Below, piece after piece: positions 25,091 through 33,991 of a stretch of 64,000 nt of DNA. Each line of letters opens with the position of its first letter. Positions within the stretch are counted from its first letter, which is position 1. The stretch is from CAZBLK01 sp964492715 (GTDB lineage: Bacteria > Bacillota > Clostridia > Lachnospirales > WRBF01). The position numbers were made by a program, and so were the translations under genes. The stretch lies in assembly GCA_964492715.1 (NCBI GenBank), contig CAZBLK010000011.1:1-64000 (forward strand). Reading direction: 5' to 3'. Below the pieces are notes generated by a model, which saw nothing but the letters and a program-made list of their open reading frames with translations, ran no database searches and was not told where the DNA came from.

Positions 25091-25901
25091 AAGCGAAGCC
25101 GCTAAACGGCTTGATGTAATAGTTTCAGAAAAGTTTGGCTACAGCCGAGAGTTTTCAAAAGAACTTATCGAAAAAGGGCATGTATCAGTAAACGGCAAGA
25201 CAGAAACTAAAGCTGGTCTGAAAGTTTTAGGTTATAACGAGGTATCTTGCAAAGCCCCCGAAACACTTTATGTAAGCCGTGGGGGGTACAAGCTGGAAAA
25301 AGCTTTATCATTTTTTGGAATTGAAGTAAGCGGCTTAACATGTGCCGACGTTGGTGCATCTACAGGCGGCTTCACCGACTGCTTGCTGCAAAACGGAGCG
25401 GCAAAAGTTTTTGCAATTGACAGCGGAAACGGACAGTTACATAATACACTTGCTGCTGATAAGAGAGTTGTTTCGCTTGAGGGCGTAAATGCAAAAGACA
25501 TTTCTTGTGAGCTTGTCGGTTCTGCCGTTGACTTTGTTTGCATAGACGTTTCTTTTATTTCGGTAACAAAAATTGTTGCGCCTGTTAAACAATTGTTAAA
25601 AGACGGCGGAAAGCTTGTTTGCCTAATAAAACCACAGTTTGAAGTTGGGCGTGACGGCGTTTCAAAAAGCGGAGTTGTAAGGGACAAAAAGCTTCATGTA
25701 AAGGCAATTGATGGAGTTATAAACGCCTTTTCATCTGCTGGCTTGTCACTTATTGGGCTTACATTTTCACCAATAAAGGGAACAAGCGGAAATGTTGAAT
25801 ACCTTGCGCTTTTTGAAAATGAAGCTAGTGTAACAAAGGGTTTTAATTATAGCAAAATAGTAGAAGAAGCCTTTTTAATACTAAGAACCTGTGTTCAGTA
25901 A
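25083..25901 (+). CDS. tlyA: TlyA family rRNA 2'-O-methyltransferase, C-terminus supplied by a MITE
   Basis: A 272-residue TlyA-type protein: an S4 RNA-binding domain (A-A-K-R-L-D-V-I-V, L-I-E-K-G-H-V-S-V-N-G-K) joined to a FtsJ-like methyltransferase domain with S-A-M motif D-V-G-A-S-T-G-G-F-T-D, D-V-S-F-I-S-V-T-K and L-I-K-P-Q-F-E-V-G-R. It methylates ribose in 16S and/or 23S rRNA; older annotations call it hemolysin. The last six residues (R-T-C-V-Q and stop, from 25884) are encoded by the terminal inverted repeat of the element at 25884-26048. The catalytic core is complete, so the protein probably still works. Confidence 0.93.
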   Translation: MNKSEAAKRLDVIVSEKFGYSREFSKELIEKGHVSVNGKTETKAGLKVLGYNEVSCKAPETLYVSRGGYKLEKALSFFGIEVSGLTCADVGASTGGFTDCLLQNGAAKVFAIDSGNGQLHNTLAADKRVVSLEGVNAKDISCELVGSAVDFVCIDVSFISVTKIVAPVKQLLKDGGKLVCLIKPQFEVGRDGVSKSGVVRDKKLHVKAIDGVINAFSSAGLSLIGLTFSPIKGTSGNVEYLALFENEASVTKGFNYSKIVEEAFLILRTCVQ

Positions 25902-26048
25902 GCTGTTACCCATCTTTAAAGCGATTATTCCGCCATTCTTCGTTGTGGCGGCTTGACATAATTTTTCTATTATGCCTTCGCCACCACGCCTAGAATGGCG
26001 AAAAATGGCTGTTTTAAATCTGTGCAACCATTACTGAACACAGGTTCT
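25884..26048. mobile_element. MITE-like element with 18-bp perfect inverted ends
   Basis: AGAACCTGTGTTCAGTAA at 25884-25901 is exactly inverted at 26031-26048. The 165-bp element also has internal inverted segments (CGCCATTCT near 25931 and AGAATGGCG near 25992). It has no coding capacity. Its left end reads in frame into the tlyA stop codon. The end resembles the putative end of the IS5-like element at 559-570. Confidence 0.75.
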
Positions 26049-26060
26049 AAAATAAAAATT

Positions 26061-26086
26061 GGTCAACGGTAAAACACTTGCGAGGT
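26061..26086 (-). repeat. Remnant of the double-hairpin repeat carrying the nadK ribosome site
   Basis: The minus strand reads CCTCGCAAGTG, then GTTGACC and a T run, clearly a decayed second half of the dispersed repeat. Its plus-strand GCGAGG is the only good Shine-Dalgarno sequence ahead of nadK (start 26093). Confidence 0.5.
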
Positions 26087-26092
26087 TATTAT

Positions 26093-26959
26093 ATGAACAA
26101 AAACGTAGGTATAATTTTAAACATGGATAAAGAAGGTGTGCTTGACTGTGCAGCAGAGGCATGTTCTTTGCTTGTGGAGCTTGGGTTTGTTCCGTTTTTA
26201 AAATGCGAAGTTGCAAACCTCATTTCCATGCCGCAATTCGCAAAGGAAGAAGACGAAATTTTTACAGAAACAAGTTTTGTTGTAGTTTTGGGCGGTGACG
26301 GAACTATGCTTCGTGTAGCTACAAAAGCTGCACTTTTTGGCGTGCCGCTTCTTGGTGTAAACTTTGGGCAGTTGGGGTACTTAACTGATGTCGAAAGGGT
26401 AGGAATGAAAGAAGCACTTAAAAAAGCATGTTCCGACAAATTTAAAACCGAACGCCGTATGATGCTTACACTTACACGTGAAAACGACGCAAAAAATGCA
26501 AAAAACCTTGCGTTAAACGAAGTTGTTCTTTCAAAAGGTGCGCTTACAAAAATGATACAAGTGAAGCTTAAAATAAACGGCGAGTACATTGACACTTACC
26601 GTACTGACGGAATTATTTTTTCCTCACCTACAGGCTCGACAGCGTATAACCTTTCGGCAGGCGGCCCAATTTTAAAGCCCAGCGACGAAATGGTAGCAAT
26701 CACTTTTATTTGCCCGCACATGATGCACTCACGCCCTTTTGTTGTGTCGGCTGATGATATAATTGAAGCGCAAGTTGTCGGCAACAAGTCAGAAGACGCT
26801 GTAATTGTTTTGGACGGGCACACAACACTTAAATTAAATAATAATGAAACTATAAAAATTAAAGCGTCAAAAAAATATTATACAAACACAATCCACACTA
26901 TGGGGTTTGGGTTTTACGACATATTAAGAAAAAAGATGGTTTTAAATAGAATGAACTGA
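26093..26959 (+). CDS. nadK: NAD kinase
   Basis: A 288-residue ATP-NAD kinase making NADP. Diagnostic motifs: V-V-L-G-G-D-G-T-M-L with G-G-D-G at 67-70, L-A-L-N-E-V-V-L, and T-D-G-I-I-F-S-S-P-T-G-S-T-A-Y-N-L-S-A-G-G-P, then C-P-H-M-M-H-S-R-P. The start ATG has GAGG seven bases upstream; an in-frame TTG at 26078 is inside that site and unlikely. In most Clostridia argR follows directly; here a double-hairpin repeat and recN follow. Confidence 0.95.
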   Translation: MNKNVGIILNMDKEGVLDCAAEACSLLVELGFVPFLKCEVANLISMPQFAKEEDEIFTETSFVVVLGGDGTMLRVATKAALFGVPLLGVNFGQLGYLTDVERVGMKEALKKACSDKFKTERRMMLTLTRENDAKNAKNLALNEVVLSKGALTKMIQVKLKINGEYIDTYRTDGIIFSSPTGSTAYNLSAGGPILKPSDEMVAITFICPHMMHSRPFVVSADDIIEAQVVGNKSEDAVIVLDGHTTLKLNNNETIKIKASKKYYTNTIHTMGFGFYDILRKKMVLNRMN

Positions 26960-27000
26960 CACAATTGTGCTGCAAATTGGGATATGAATAATTGAAAAAA

Positions 27001-27062
27001 CAAAGACCTTAGGGGCGCTGCCCCTAAAACCCCGCAAGGGGCTAGCCCCTTGACCCATTTTT
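27001..27062 (+). repeat. Double-hairpin intergenic repeat, full copy
   Basis: AAAGACC, TTAGGGGCGCTGCCCCTAA, AACCCCGC, AAGGGG-ctag-CCCCTTGACCC and a T run. Nearly identical to the copies at 16571 and 19239. It occupies the nadK-recN gap. Confidence 0.85.
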
Positions 27063-27127
27063 TAAAAGATTTTACCATAATTTCTACGATTATTGATTCG
27101 CATTTGTATTGAAAGTGAGGTGAGCAA

Positions 27128-28840
27128 ATGCTTGAAACACTACATATAAAAAACGTAGCTTTGTTTGAAGAAGCCGAAATTTCTTTTGGAAGCAACTTAA
27201 ACATAATTTCAGGCGAAACAGGCGCAGGCAAATCTATGCTGATGGACGCAATAAACGTCCTTTTAGGCGAGCGTTTTGGCAAAGACAACATACGGCTTGG
27301 CGAAGCCTCAGCCTTTGTTGAAGGAATGTTCAACGTTTGGGACACTCAAGCAGTAGAAGCAATTAAAAACATAGGAATACACATAGACGAAGACAACATG
27401 CTGCTTATTTCACGTACTGTTACGTCTGAGGGCAAGTCTACTTGCCGTGCGAACGGCAGGGCAATTACTGTTTCTATGCTGAAAGAAATTTCTGGGTATT
27501 TAATCGACATTCACGGACAAAATAATACACGTTCCCTTTTAAACCCCAGCAGACATATGGAGCTTTTAGACGTATTTTGTAGTGTGGGGCTTTTATCTTT
27601 TAAGGAGCAGCTTGCAGAAAAAATAAAAGAATACAAAGCTATCACTGAACGAATTAAACAAATTTCTGGAGATGATAAAAACAGAGAAGCTTTAATAGAA
27701 ATGTTAACATACCAACGTGATGAAATTAAAGAGGCGGCGCTTAAACCAAGCGAAGAAGCCGAGCTTACTTCACGCCTTCAAGTGCTTCAAAACAATGGGC
27801 GGCTTGTGAAGGCTTCGGCAGAAGCTTTTTCCCTTTTGAACGGCGAAGGCGAAGCAATGTCGGCAGTAGACCAGTTAAGCCGAGCAAAAGTTCTTGTAAA
27901 CGAGCTTTGTGAGCTTTCGTTAGGCGACACGTCACTTTCTTCACTTTTGGAAACGTTGCAAGAAGCTTATGCACAAGCAGAAGAAGCTTCACGCACACTT
28001 AGACAGTACATAGACACTCTTAGCTTTGAGCCAGACGAGCTTTCAAATATTGAAGCTAGGCTTGACGTTATTTACAATTTAAAAAGGAAGTACGGCGGTT
28101 CTTTTCTAAGCATTTTCCACCACTATGAAAGTGTGGACAATAGGCTAAACGAGCTTCTTTCAAGCGACGACGAGTTAAACGAGCTAAACGCAAAAAAACG
28201 GCAATGCACAAAGCAGATTGTTTGGCTTTGCGAAGAAATGTCAGCGCTTCGCAAAAATGCGGCAGAAGCAATTAAGTCTCGCCTTACAGACGAGCTAAAC
28301 GACCTAGGTATGCAAAACGTAAGGTTTGACATAATAATAGAAAGGAAGAAAGAATTTAGCGTAAGCGGCTTTGACAAAGTAGAGTTTTACATTTCGCCGA
28401 ACGTAGGCGAACCAATGCGCCCGCTTGCAAAAATAGCTTCTGGCGGTGAAATGTCACGCTTTATGCTTGCGCTTAAAACAGTTCTTTCACGCTTTAGCGC
28501 AGACAGCGCAATGACTTTTGTGTTTGATGAAATTGACACAGGCGTAAGCGGCAAGGCGGCGCAAAAAGTAGCAGAAAAGCTTGCAGAAATTTCAAAGACA
28601 CACCAATTAGTTTGCATTACGCACCTTCCGCAAATTGCGGCAATGGCAGACGTGCATTTTTTAATTGAAAAAACAGCGGACGACGAGCGCACAACAACAA
28701 ACGTTTATCCGCTTGATGAAGAAGAAAGCGTTATGGAGCTTACACGGCTTCTTGGCGGCGCAGTAATTACAGACTCAACGGTAGTTGCGGCTAGAGAGCT
28801 TAAAGAAATGGCGCAAAGTTTTAAAACAAATATGCAATAA
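27128..28840 (+). CDS. recN: DNA repair protein RecN
   Basis: A 570-residue SMC-like ATPase acting early in double-strand break repair. Walker A G-E-T-G-A-G-K-S at 29-36, I-D-I-H-G-Q-N-N-T-R (the RecN-specific loop, usually G-Q-H-x-H), two coiled-coil arms, the signature A-S-G-G-E-M-S-R-F-M-L-A and Walker B V-F-D-E-I-D-T-G-V-S-G-K-A-A. Start ATG after GTGAGGTGAG. In sporulating Clostridia it is usually followed by spoIVB and spo0A; here hflK follows by 18 bases. Confidence 0.95.
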   Translation: MLETLHIKNVALFEEAEISFGSNLNIISGETGAGKSMLMDAINVLLGERFGKDNIRLGEASAFVEGMFNVWDTQAVEAIKNIGIHIDEDNMLLISRTVTSEGKSTCRANGRAITVSMLKEISGYLIDIHGQNNTRSLLNPSRHMELLDVFCSVGLLSFKEQLAEKIKEYKAITERIKQISGDDKNREALIEMLTYQRDEIKEAALKPSEEAELTSRLQVLQNNGRLVKASAEAFSLLNGEGEAMSAVDQLSRAKVLVNELCELSLGDTSLSSLLETLQEAYAQAEEASRTLRQYIDTLSFEPDELSNIEARLDVIYNLKRKYGGSFLSIFHHYESVDNRLNELLSSDDELNELNAKKRQCTKQIVWLCEEMSALRKNAAEAIKSRLTDELNDLGMQNVRFDIIIERKKEFSVSGFDKVEFYISPNVGEPMRPLAKIASGGEMSRFMLALKTVLSRFSADSAMTFVFDEIDTGVSGKAAQKVAEKLAEISKTHQLVCITHLPQIAAMADVHFLIEKTADDERTTTNVYPLDEEESVMELTRLLGGAVITDSTVVAARELKEMAQSFKTNMQ

Positions 28841-28858
28841 AGAGGGGGTAACGCAATT

Positions 28859-29776
28859 ATGGACGAACGAACTGCAAAAGCCACGAAAACAGCCGTTACA
28901 GTAGGCGGGCTTTTAGTCGTTTTGGTACTTGTTGGCACAATTATTTTTGGCAGCTTTTACACCGTAAGTGAGCAAGAGCAAGCTATAGTTGTACAGTTTG
29001 GCAAGGCTATTGACGTGCAAAAGGCAGGGCTTCATTTTAAAATTCCGTTTATACAGTCGGTTATACCTGTAAGCATGGTTACAAAAAGTATGGAGCTTGG
29101 CTACAGGGTGATTGACGGACAATACGAAGACGTGGAAAGCGAAGCTTTTATGATTACAAAGGACTTTAACTTTGTTATGATTGATTTTTTCATTGAATAC
29201 AAAGTTACAGACCCAATAAAGTATCGTTTCAAAGCAGTTAATTCAGATGAGCTTTTGCGAAACGCTTTGCAGGCAGAAGCTAGAAACGTTGTTTCAAGTT
29301 ACGACGTAGACGACGTTTTAACAGTTGCAAAAACTGAAATTCAGTCAAAAATAAAAGAAGAAACACTTTTACGCCTTGACCAATACGACATTGGCATAAA
29401 CGTAACAAACGTAACAATTCAAGACGCTGCACCACCAACGGAGGAAGTTAGAAGTGCGTTTAAAGACGTAGAAAACGCAAAGCAAGAAAAAGAAACCGAA
29501 ATAAACACAGCCGAGCGTGAATACAACGAAAAAATTCCTTCGGCGAGAGCAAACGCCGACAAAATTTCAAAAGAAGCCGAAGGTATAAAGCTTGCAAGAA
29601 TAAACGAAGCAAAAGGGCAAGTTGCACGTTTTGAAAACATGTTTAACGAGTACATCAAAAACCCTGCAATTACAAAAACTCGTATGTACCTTGAAGCACT
29701 CGAGCAAGTTATGCCTGGCGTAAAGGTTTACGTTGACAGCGGCAACGGTGCGTTGAAGCTTCTTAACTTAGAATAG
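28859..29776 (+). CDS. hflK: HflK-type SPFH membrane protein
   Basis: A 305-residue SPFH (band 7) protein. One N-terminal membrane segment at about 13-35, then the SPFH domain (S-E-Q-E-Q-A-I-V-V-Q-F-G-K, E-A-F-M-I-T-K-D-F-N-F-V, L-R-N-A-L-Q-A-E-A-R-N-V-V) and a coiled coil with E-K-I-P-S-A-R-A-N-A-D-K-I. With HflC it forms a large membrane cage around FtsH and modulates proteolysis. GAGGGGG precedes the ATG. hflC follows by 11 bases. Confidence 0.9.
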   Translation: MDERTAKATKTAVTVGGLLVVLVLVGTIIFGSFYTVSEQEQAIVVQFGKAIDVQKAGLHFKIPFIQSVIPVSMVTKSMELGYRVIDGQYEDVESEAFMITKDFNFVMIDFFIEYKVTDPIKYRFKAVNSDELLRNALQAEARNVVSSYDVDDVLTVAKTEIQSKIKEETLLRLDQYDIGINVTNVTIQDAAPPTEEVRSAFKDVENAKQEKETEINTAEREYNEKIPSARANADKISKEAEGIKLARINEAKGQVARFENMFNEYIKNPAITKTRMYLEALEQVMPGVKVYVDSGNGALKLLNLE

Positions 29777-29787
29777 GAGGGGATAAA

Positions 29788-30696
29788 ATGGAAGTTATTC
29801 ATGAGGAAGTTCCAAGAAAACCGAAAAAAGCAAACAAACTTGTTATTTTGCTTGTGATTATAGTTGCTTTAGCGATTGGTGCATTTTTGGGTTCAAATAT
29901 GTTTTTTGTTTCTGTCCCCGAAAATTACAGCGTTTCTATAAAACGGTTTGACAAAGTTATAAATGTTTACACAACACCAGGGCTTTACTTTAAAACGCCT
30001 ATAGACAACACAGTTTTTATTAAAAACAACGCTATCATTTACAATTTAAGCCCGTCAGACGTGTTGACGCTTGACAAAAAGGCTATGACTGTAAGCAGTT
30101 ACGCTGTTTGGAAAATTAAAGACCCTTTGACATTTTTGCAAACGGCAGGAACAGAGGGTGAAGCCGAGCGTAGGCTTGACGCAACTGTTTTTAACGCTAT
30201 CAAAAACTTGCTTGGCTCTATAGACCAGCTTGACATTATACGTATGCGTGGGCGTGACCTTGAAAACCAGCTTATTACGAACGTTGCAAAGCAAATGGAG
30301 TATTACGGCATTGAAGTTTCGGACATTAGAATAAAGCAGTTTGACTTGCCGACAGACAACAAAAACGCCGTTTACACAAGAATGATTTCCGAGCGGCAAA
30401 AAATAGCGGCGCAATACCGTGCAGAGGGTAAAGAAGCTGCTGATAAAATTCGTAATACAATTACGAAAGAAAGCATGGAAATTGAGTCGCAAGCAAAGGC
30501 GACATCTGCACAGCTTGTAGCCGAAGGTGAAAGCGAGTACATGCGTATTCTTGCGGAAGCTTACAGCGGTGAAGACCGTGCTGGGTTTTATGAATTTTTA
30601 AGGACACTTGACGCTTTGAAGGTTACTATGACAGGCGATAAGACAATTATTCTTCCGATAGATTCGCCGCTTACTAGGGTGCTTATTGGGCAGTAA
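29788..30696 (+). CDS. hflC: HflC-type SPFH membrane protein
   Basis: A 302-residue partner of HflK. Basic N-terminus and one membrane segment (L-V-I-L-L-V-I-I-V-A-L-A-I-G), SPFH domain with V-P-E-N-Y-S-V-S-I-K-R-F, T-P-G-L-Y-F-K-T-P, a Y-A-V-W-K-I strand, I-R-I-K-Q-F-D-L-P, then the R-M-I-S-E-R-Q-K-I-A-A-Q-Y-R-A-E-G motif and a tail with F-L-R-T-L-D-A-L. AGGAGGGG precedes the start. FtsH is not in the window. Confidence 0.92.
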   Translation: MEVIHEEVPRKPKKANKLVILLVIIVALAIGAFLGSNMFFVSVPENYSVSIKRFDKVINVYTTPGLYFKTPIDNTVFIKNNAIIYNLSPSDVLTLDKKAMTVSSYAVWKIKDPLTFLQTAGTEGEAERRLDATVFNAIKNLLGSIDQLDIIRMRGRDLENQLITNVAKQMEYYGIEVSDIRIKQFDLPTDNKNAVYTRMISERQKIAAQYRAEGKEAADKIRNTITKESMEIESQAKATSAQLVAEGESEYMRILAEAYSGEDRAGFYEFLRTLDALKVTMTGDKTIILPIDSPLTRVLIGQ

Positions 30697-30716
30697 GAAA
30701 TTATAGATAAAATTTT

Positions 30717-30751
30717 GGGGAGCTTTTCTTTGGAAAAGTTCCCCTGTTTTT
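30717..30751. terminator. Convergent terminator between hflC and ybaK
   Basis: GGGGAGCTTTTC (30717-30728) pairs with GAAAAGTTCCCC (30733-30744) and is followed by TGTTTTTA. It stands between converging genes; the A-rich left flank is weak for the reverse gene. Confidence 0.65.
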
Positions 30752-30752
30752 A

Positions 30753-31232
30753 TTAAGCTTCCCAACCTTTACACACATCAACCCATTCAACCGCTTTTGC
30801 GTACCCAAAAAGCTCATCACACGAAAGCTCAATTGCACTGTTGCCGCTTCCACATGCTGGGAACACAGTGTCAAACCGTTTAAGTGACACGTCCAAGTAA
30901 ACAGGTATTCCTTCTTTTATTCCAAAAGGGCAAACACCGCCTATAGCATGTCCAACCATTGAAATTACTTCTTCTGGTGTAAGCATTTTTGCTTTTGTTC
31001 CGTAAAGTGCCTTGTACTTTGAGTTGTCAATTTTTGCGTCGCCTGCTGTTACTATAAGAAAACAACTTTCGCCGTCTTTGCTTTTAAACGAAAGTGTTTT
31101 TGCTATGCGTGCAGGAATTACGTTTAATGTTTGTGCGGCAAGTTCTACCGTTGCGCTTGATGTTTCAAACTCCATTATTTTGTGCTCTAAGTTGTATTGC
31201 TTGAAATATTCCTTTACAGCTTCAATTGACAT
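30753..31232 (-). CDS. YbaK/EbsC family aminoacyl-tRNA editing deacylase
   Basis: A 159-residue YbaK-like (INS superfamily) protein that hydrolyses mischarged aminoacyl-tRNA, typically Cys-tRNA(Pro) or related. It begins M-S-I-E-A-V-K-E-Y-F-K-Q and carries I-A-K-T-L-S-F-K, A-G-D-A-K-I-D-N-S-K-Y-K, G-H-A-I-G-G-V-C-P-F-G and a C-terminal A-C-G-S-G-N-S-A-I-E-L-S strand. The start is placed at the ATG with GGAG eight bases upstream; a GTG nine bases earlier overlaps that site. A 163-bp MITE-like element sits 22 bases upstream of the start. Confidence 0.88.
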   Translation of the reverse strand: MSIEAVKEYFKQYNLEHKIMEFETSSATVELAAQTLNVIPARIAKTLSFKSKDGESCFLIVTAGDAKIDNSKYKALYGTKAKMLTPEEVISMVGHAIGGVCPFGIKEGIPVYLDVSLKRFDTVFPACGSGNSAIELSCDELFGYAKAVEWVDVCKGWEA

Positions 31233-31253
31233 GCAGTTCACTCCATTTTATAT

Positions 31254-31416
31254 TAGACCTCTTGCGAAATTATAAACGCCGTCTTTACGGTAAATTTACC
31301 GTTTCGGCTGCGTCACCAAAAGTCTTACTCACCTTTGGGTACGTGAGGTTTTTGCTTCCTTGCCAAATGAAAAATTTGCTCGTAAATTCGACAATTCTTA
31401 TTTCGCAAGAAGTCTA
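31254..31416. mobile_element. MITE-like element upstream of ybaK
   Basis: TAGACCTCTTGCGAAAT at the left is inverted, with one difference, as ATTTCGCAAGAAGTCTA at the right end (31416). Inside is a perfect palindrome ACGGTAAATTTACCGT (31287-31302). Non-coding, 163 bp, different in sequence from the other two element families. Confidence 0.6.
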
Positions 31417-31504
31417 TTAAATTCAAGGGACTGGGCTGTGCTATAACTTTAAGCAGTTGCCCAATCCCCTATTTTTAAAAAGGTTTAACCTTAATAATGC
31501 GTAA

Positions 31505-33991
31505 TTATTTCACATTAGTTAAAAGCCGCATTTTGTAAAGTATTTCTGAAAAATACAGCTCCTCCATAGGACGTGCAAAGTAAAACCCTTGCACAATGTC
31601 GCAGCCCAAATTCTTCAAAAGCTCCACATGCTCTTTTAATTCAACGCCCTCAGCAACTGTGTGTATGCCTAGCCGCTTCGCCATGTCTATTATGCAAAAT
31701 AGCACGTTTTTTGTACGCTCCTCGTCGATTGTGTCAACAAAAAAGCTTCTATCAATTTTAACAACGTCAACTGGCAAGTTTTTCAAAAGCCCCAAAGACG
31801 AATAGCCTGTGCCAAAGTCGTCCATTGAAAGTGTAAACCCAGCGTCATGAAGCCCATTTAAAAACACGCAAAGGTCGTTTTCGTTGTCAAGCATAGCTGT
31901 TTCTGTAAGCTCAATTTCAAGCAGCTTTCGTGGAACGTTGTACTTGTCGGCTATTTCACAAAGGCTTTCCAAAAAAGTTGGGTTGTTCAAGTGCAGCCTT
32001 GAAAAGTTTACTGAAACTGTGGGTGCATCTACCCCTTCATCAAGCCACTTTCTAATTGTGGCACAAGTTTTTTCAAACATGTAAAAGTCAAGCTTTGTTA
32101 TAAAGCCGTTTTTCTCAAACAGCGCAATAAAGTTTCCAGGGTAAACAATGTCAATGTCTTCTACCTTCCAGCGAACCAAAGCTTCTGCACCAACAATTTT
32201 TTCGTCAGCTAACCTGTATTTAGGCTGAAGAAACAAAAGAAACTCTCCGTTTTCTAAGGCAGGCTCCATTTTGTCTTCAATTTCCTTTTCCTTAATTGCA
32301 ATTTGCTTTGTCGAGGCGTCATAGTTGCAAAACTTGTTGTCGTTTTTCTCCTTTGCCAAGCGGTGTGCAATGTTTACTTTTTCAAAAATTGCAGCAACAT
32401 CAGTTTCGCCTTTTTCTATTGTGTACCTGCCAGCTGGAAAAGTAAGCTTATAGTTTAGCATACTTGCATTTAATTTGCAAAACGTTTCCGAAAACAAATG
32501 TCGATTATTCATGGCCTCGGCTTCAGGAGTTCGCCGTAACAAAGCTACAAACTCGTCAGAGCCTATTCTTCCATAAACCTCATGCTCTTTGTCATAAAGC
32601 GTTTCCATAGTTTTTGCCACATTTTTAAGAATTCTGTCGCCTTCAACAAAGCCGTAAAGCTCGTTCATTACTTTAAATCGGTCTACGTCAAACATTATCA
32701 TGTGGTAGCCTACGTCTGGGTTGTTTTTTAAAAGTTGTTCGGCATCAAGCTTAAACTTAACAAAGTTACGCAGCCCTGTAAGCTCGTCGTAAAAAGCCTG
32801 TTTAAAAAGGTCGCCTTGAAGTTTTTTAATGTTAGTTGTCATGTTGTTTAGCGAGTTTGCAAGAACACTTATTTCGTCCTTTGTGTTAACACAAACTTTA
32901 ACAGACAAGTCGCCTGTTCCAATTTTTTCTGCGTCCGATACCACCTTCAAAATCGGACGTGTTATAAAACGCCCCATACTATACGCTACAACTGTAGCAA
33001 ACAAAATGCAAATTAAAATAGCTTCAAACAAATTTACAAAAACTCTGTTTATTCCAGAGTACATTTCTGCTACAGGCGGAACAATTCCCAAAACCCAGCC
33101 GTTTGCAAGCTTGCTGTAAGCAATTACGCTTTGCGTACCGTTGTCGTCAAAAGGAACTATTCCAAAAGGTGTTAACTTAATTTTTTGCGCTATTTCCTTG
33201 TACTTTCCGTCTTGGGTAGTTTCAAGGTTTTTTAACGTATTTTCAGCTTGGTTAACATACTTTGGGTGAATAATTATGTCAAGGTTTTCATTTAACAACA
33301 TGGCATATCCGTGCTCATAAACTTTTATTTGCTGAACCTCATTGAACATCTTATCAAACACATAGTCTGTTCCTACAATACATATAAATTTGTTGTCCAT
33401 GTAAATTGGAACTGTGTATGAAGCCATAGATATTGTTTTTCCACTTTTTAGTGTCCACTCGTAAGGGTCGGTCCAGTAAGCACCTCGTTTGCTTTGCGGA
33501 CCTAACCACCATTGTTTCTTGTCGTCTTCTGTAGCTGGTGTTTGCAAATAAGAAAAATCTATGTAGTCTTGCCTTTCGGCTATTTTGTCGTCAGTTTCAT
33601 CTATAAAATAAACATCGTGTGGGGTGTCTGACCATTCTGGACTAAAAAAAACATAGGCTGAAACGCTACGGGCACGGTTTTCTGCAAAACTTTTAATAAA
33701 TTTTGCTAGCTCCACTTCGTACTTAGCCAAGTAATTTTTGTCGTTTTTTAGCTGCCCATAGTCAAGCGTATTGTGAATATAAATTTCAAGCTCTTTAACT
33801 TGTTCTTCTATAATGTCAAACTCTTTGCCAAACTGCCCAGAATAATATTTTGACATTAAAACAAGCATGTCTTCGGCTTCGCTTTGTGCCAAATCCCTGC
33901 CACCTTTAAGAACTATTGAGCCAAGAACTGCTGCAGTTAAAACGGAACAAACTAAAATTACAACAAAAATTTTACTGCTAATTTTACCCAT
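31505..33991 (-). CDS. Cache-HAMP-GGDEF-EAL sensor for cyclic di-GMP
   Basis: An 828-residue membrane sensor. Order: membrane segment at about 7-27, extracellular dCache-like sensor (about 35-305, with W-W-L-G-P-Q, Y-W-T-D-P-Y-E and V-G-T-D-Y-V), second membrane segment near 320-340, HAMP (R-F-I-T-R-P-I), GGDEF domain and EAL domain. The GGDEF site reads G-S-D-E-F at about 478-482 rather than G-G-D-E-F, so synthase activity is doubtful. The EAL domain is intact: E-A-L-V-R-W, N-F-S, E-L-T-E, D-D-F-G-T-G-Y-S-S, K-I-D and A-E-G-V-E, so it probably degrades cyclic di-GMP. Start supported by AGGGAG. It stands alone. Confidence 0.92.
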   Translation of the reverse strand: MGKISSKIFVVILVCSVLTAAVLGSIVLKGGRDLAQSEAEDMLVLMSKYYSGQFGKEFDIIEEQVKELEIYIHNTLDYGQLKNDKNYLAKYEVELAKFIKSFAENRARSVSAYVFFSPEWSDTPHDVYFIDETDDKIAERQDYIDFSYLQTPATEDDKKQWWLGPQSKRGAYWTDPYEWTLKSGKTISMASYTVPIYMDNKFICIVGTDYVFDKMFNEVQQIKVYEHGYAMLLNENLDIIIHPKYVNQAENTLKNLETTQDGKYKEIAQKIKLTPFGIVPFDDNGTQSVIAYSKLANGWVLGIVPPVAEMYSGINRVFVNLFEAILICILFATVVAYSMGRFITRPILKVVSDAEKIGTGDLSVKVCVNTKDEISVLANSLNNMTTNIKKLQGDLFKQAFYDELTGLRNFVKFKLDAEQLLKNNPDVGYHMIMFDVDRFKVMNELYGFVEGDRILKNVAKTMETLYDKEHEVYGRIGSDEFVALLRRTPEAEAMNNRHLFSETFCKLNASMLNYKLTFPAGRYTIEKGETDVAAIFEKVNIAHRLAKEKNDNKFCNYDASTKQIAIKEKEIEDKMEPALENGEFLLFLQPKYRLADEKIVGAEALVRWKVEDIDIVYPGNFIALFEKNGFITKLDFYMFEKTCATIRKWLDEGVDAPTVSVNFSRLHLNNPTFLESLCEIADKYNVPRKLLEIELTETAMLDNENDLCVFLNGLHDAGFTLSMDDFGTGYSSLGLLKNLPVDVVKIDRSFFVDTIDEERTKNVLFCIIDMAKRLGIHTVAEGVELKEHVELLKNLGCDIVQGFYFARPMEELYFSEILYKMRLLTNVK

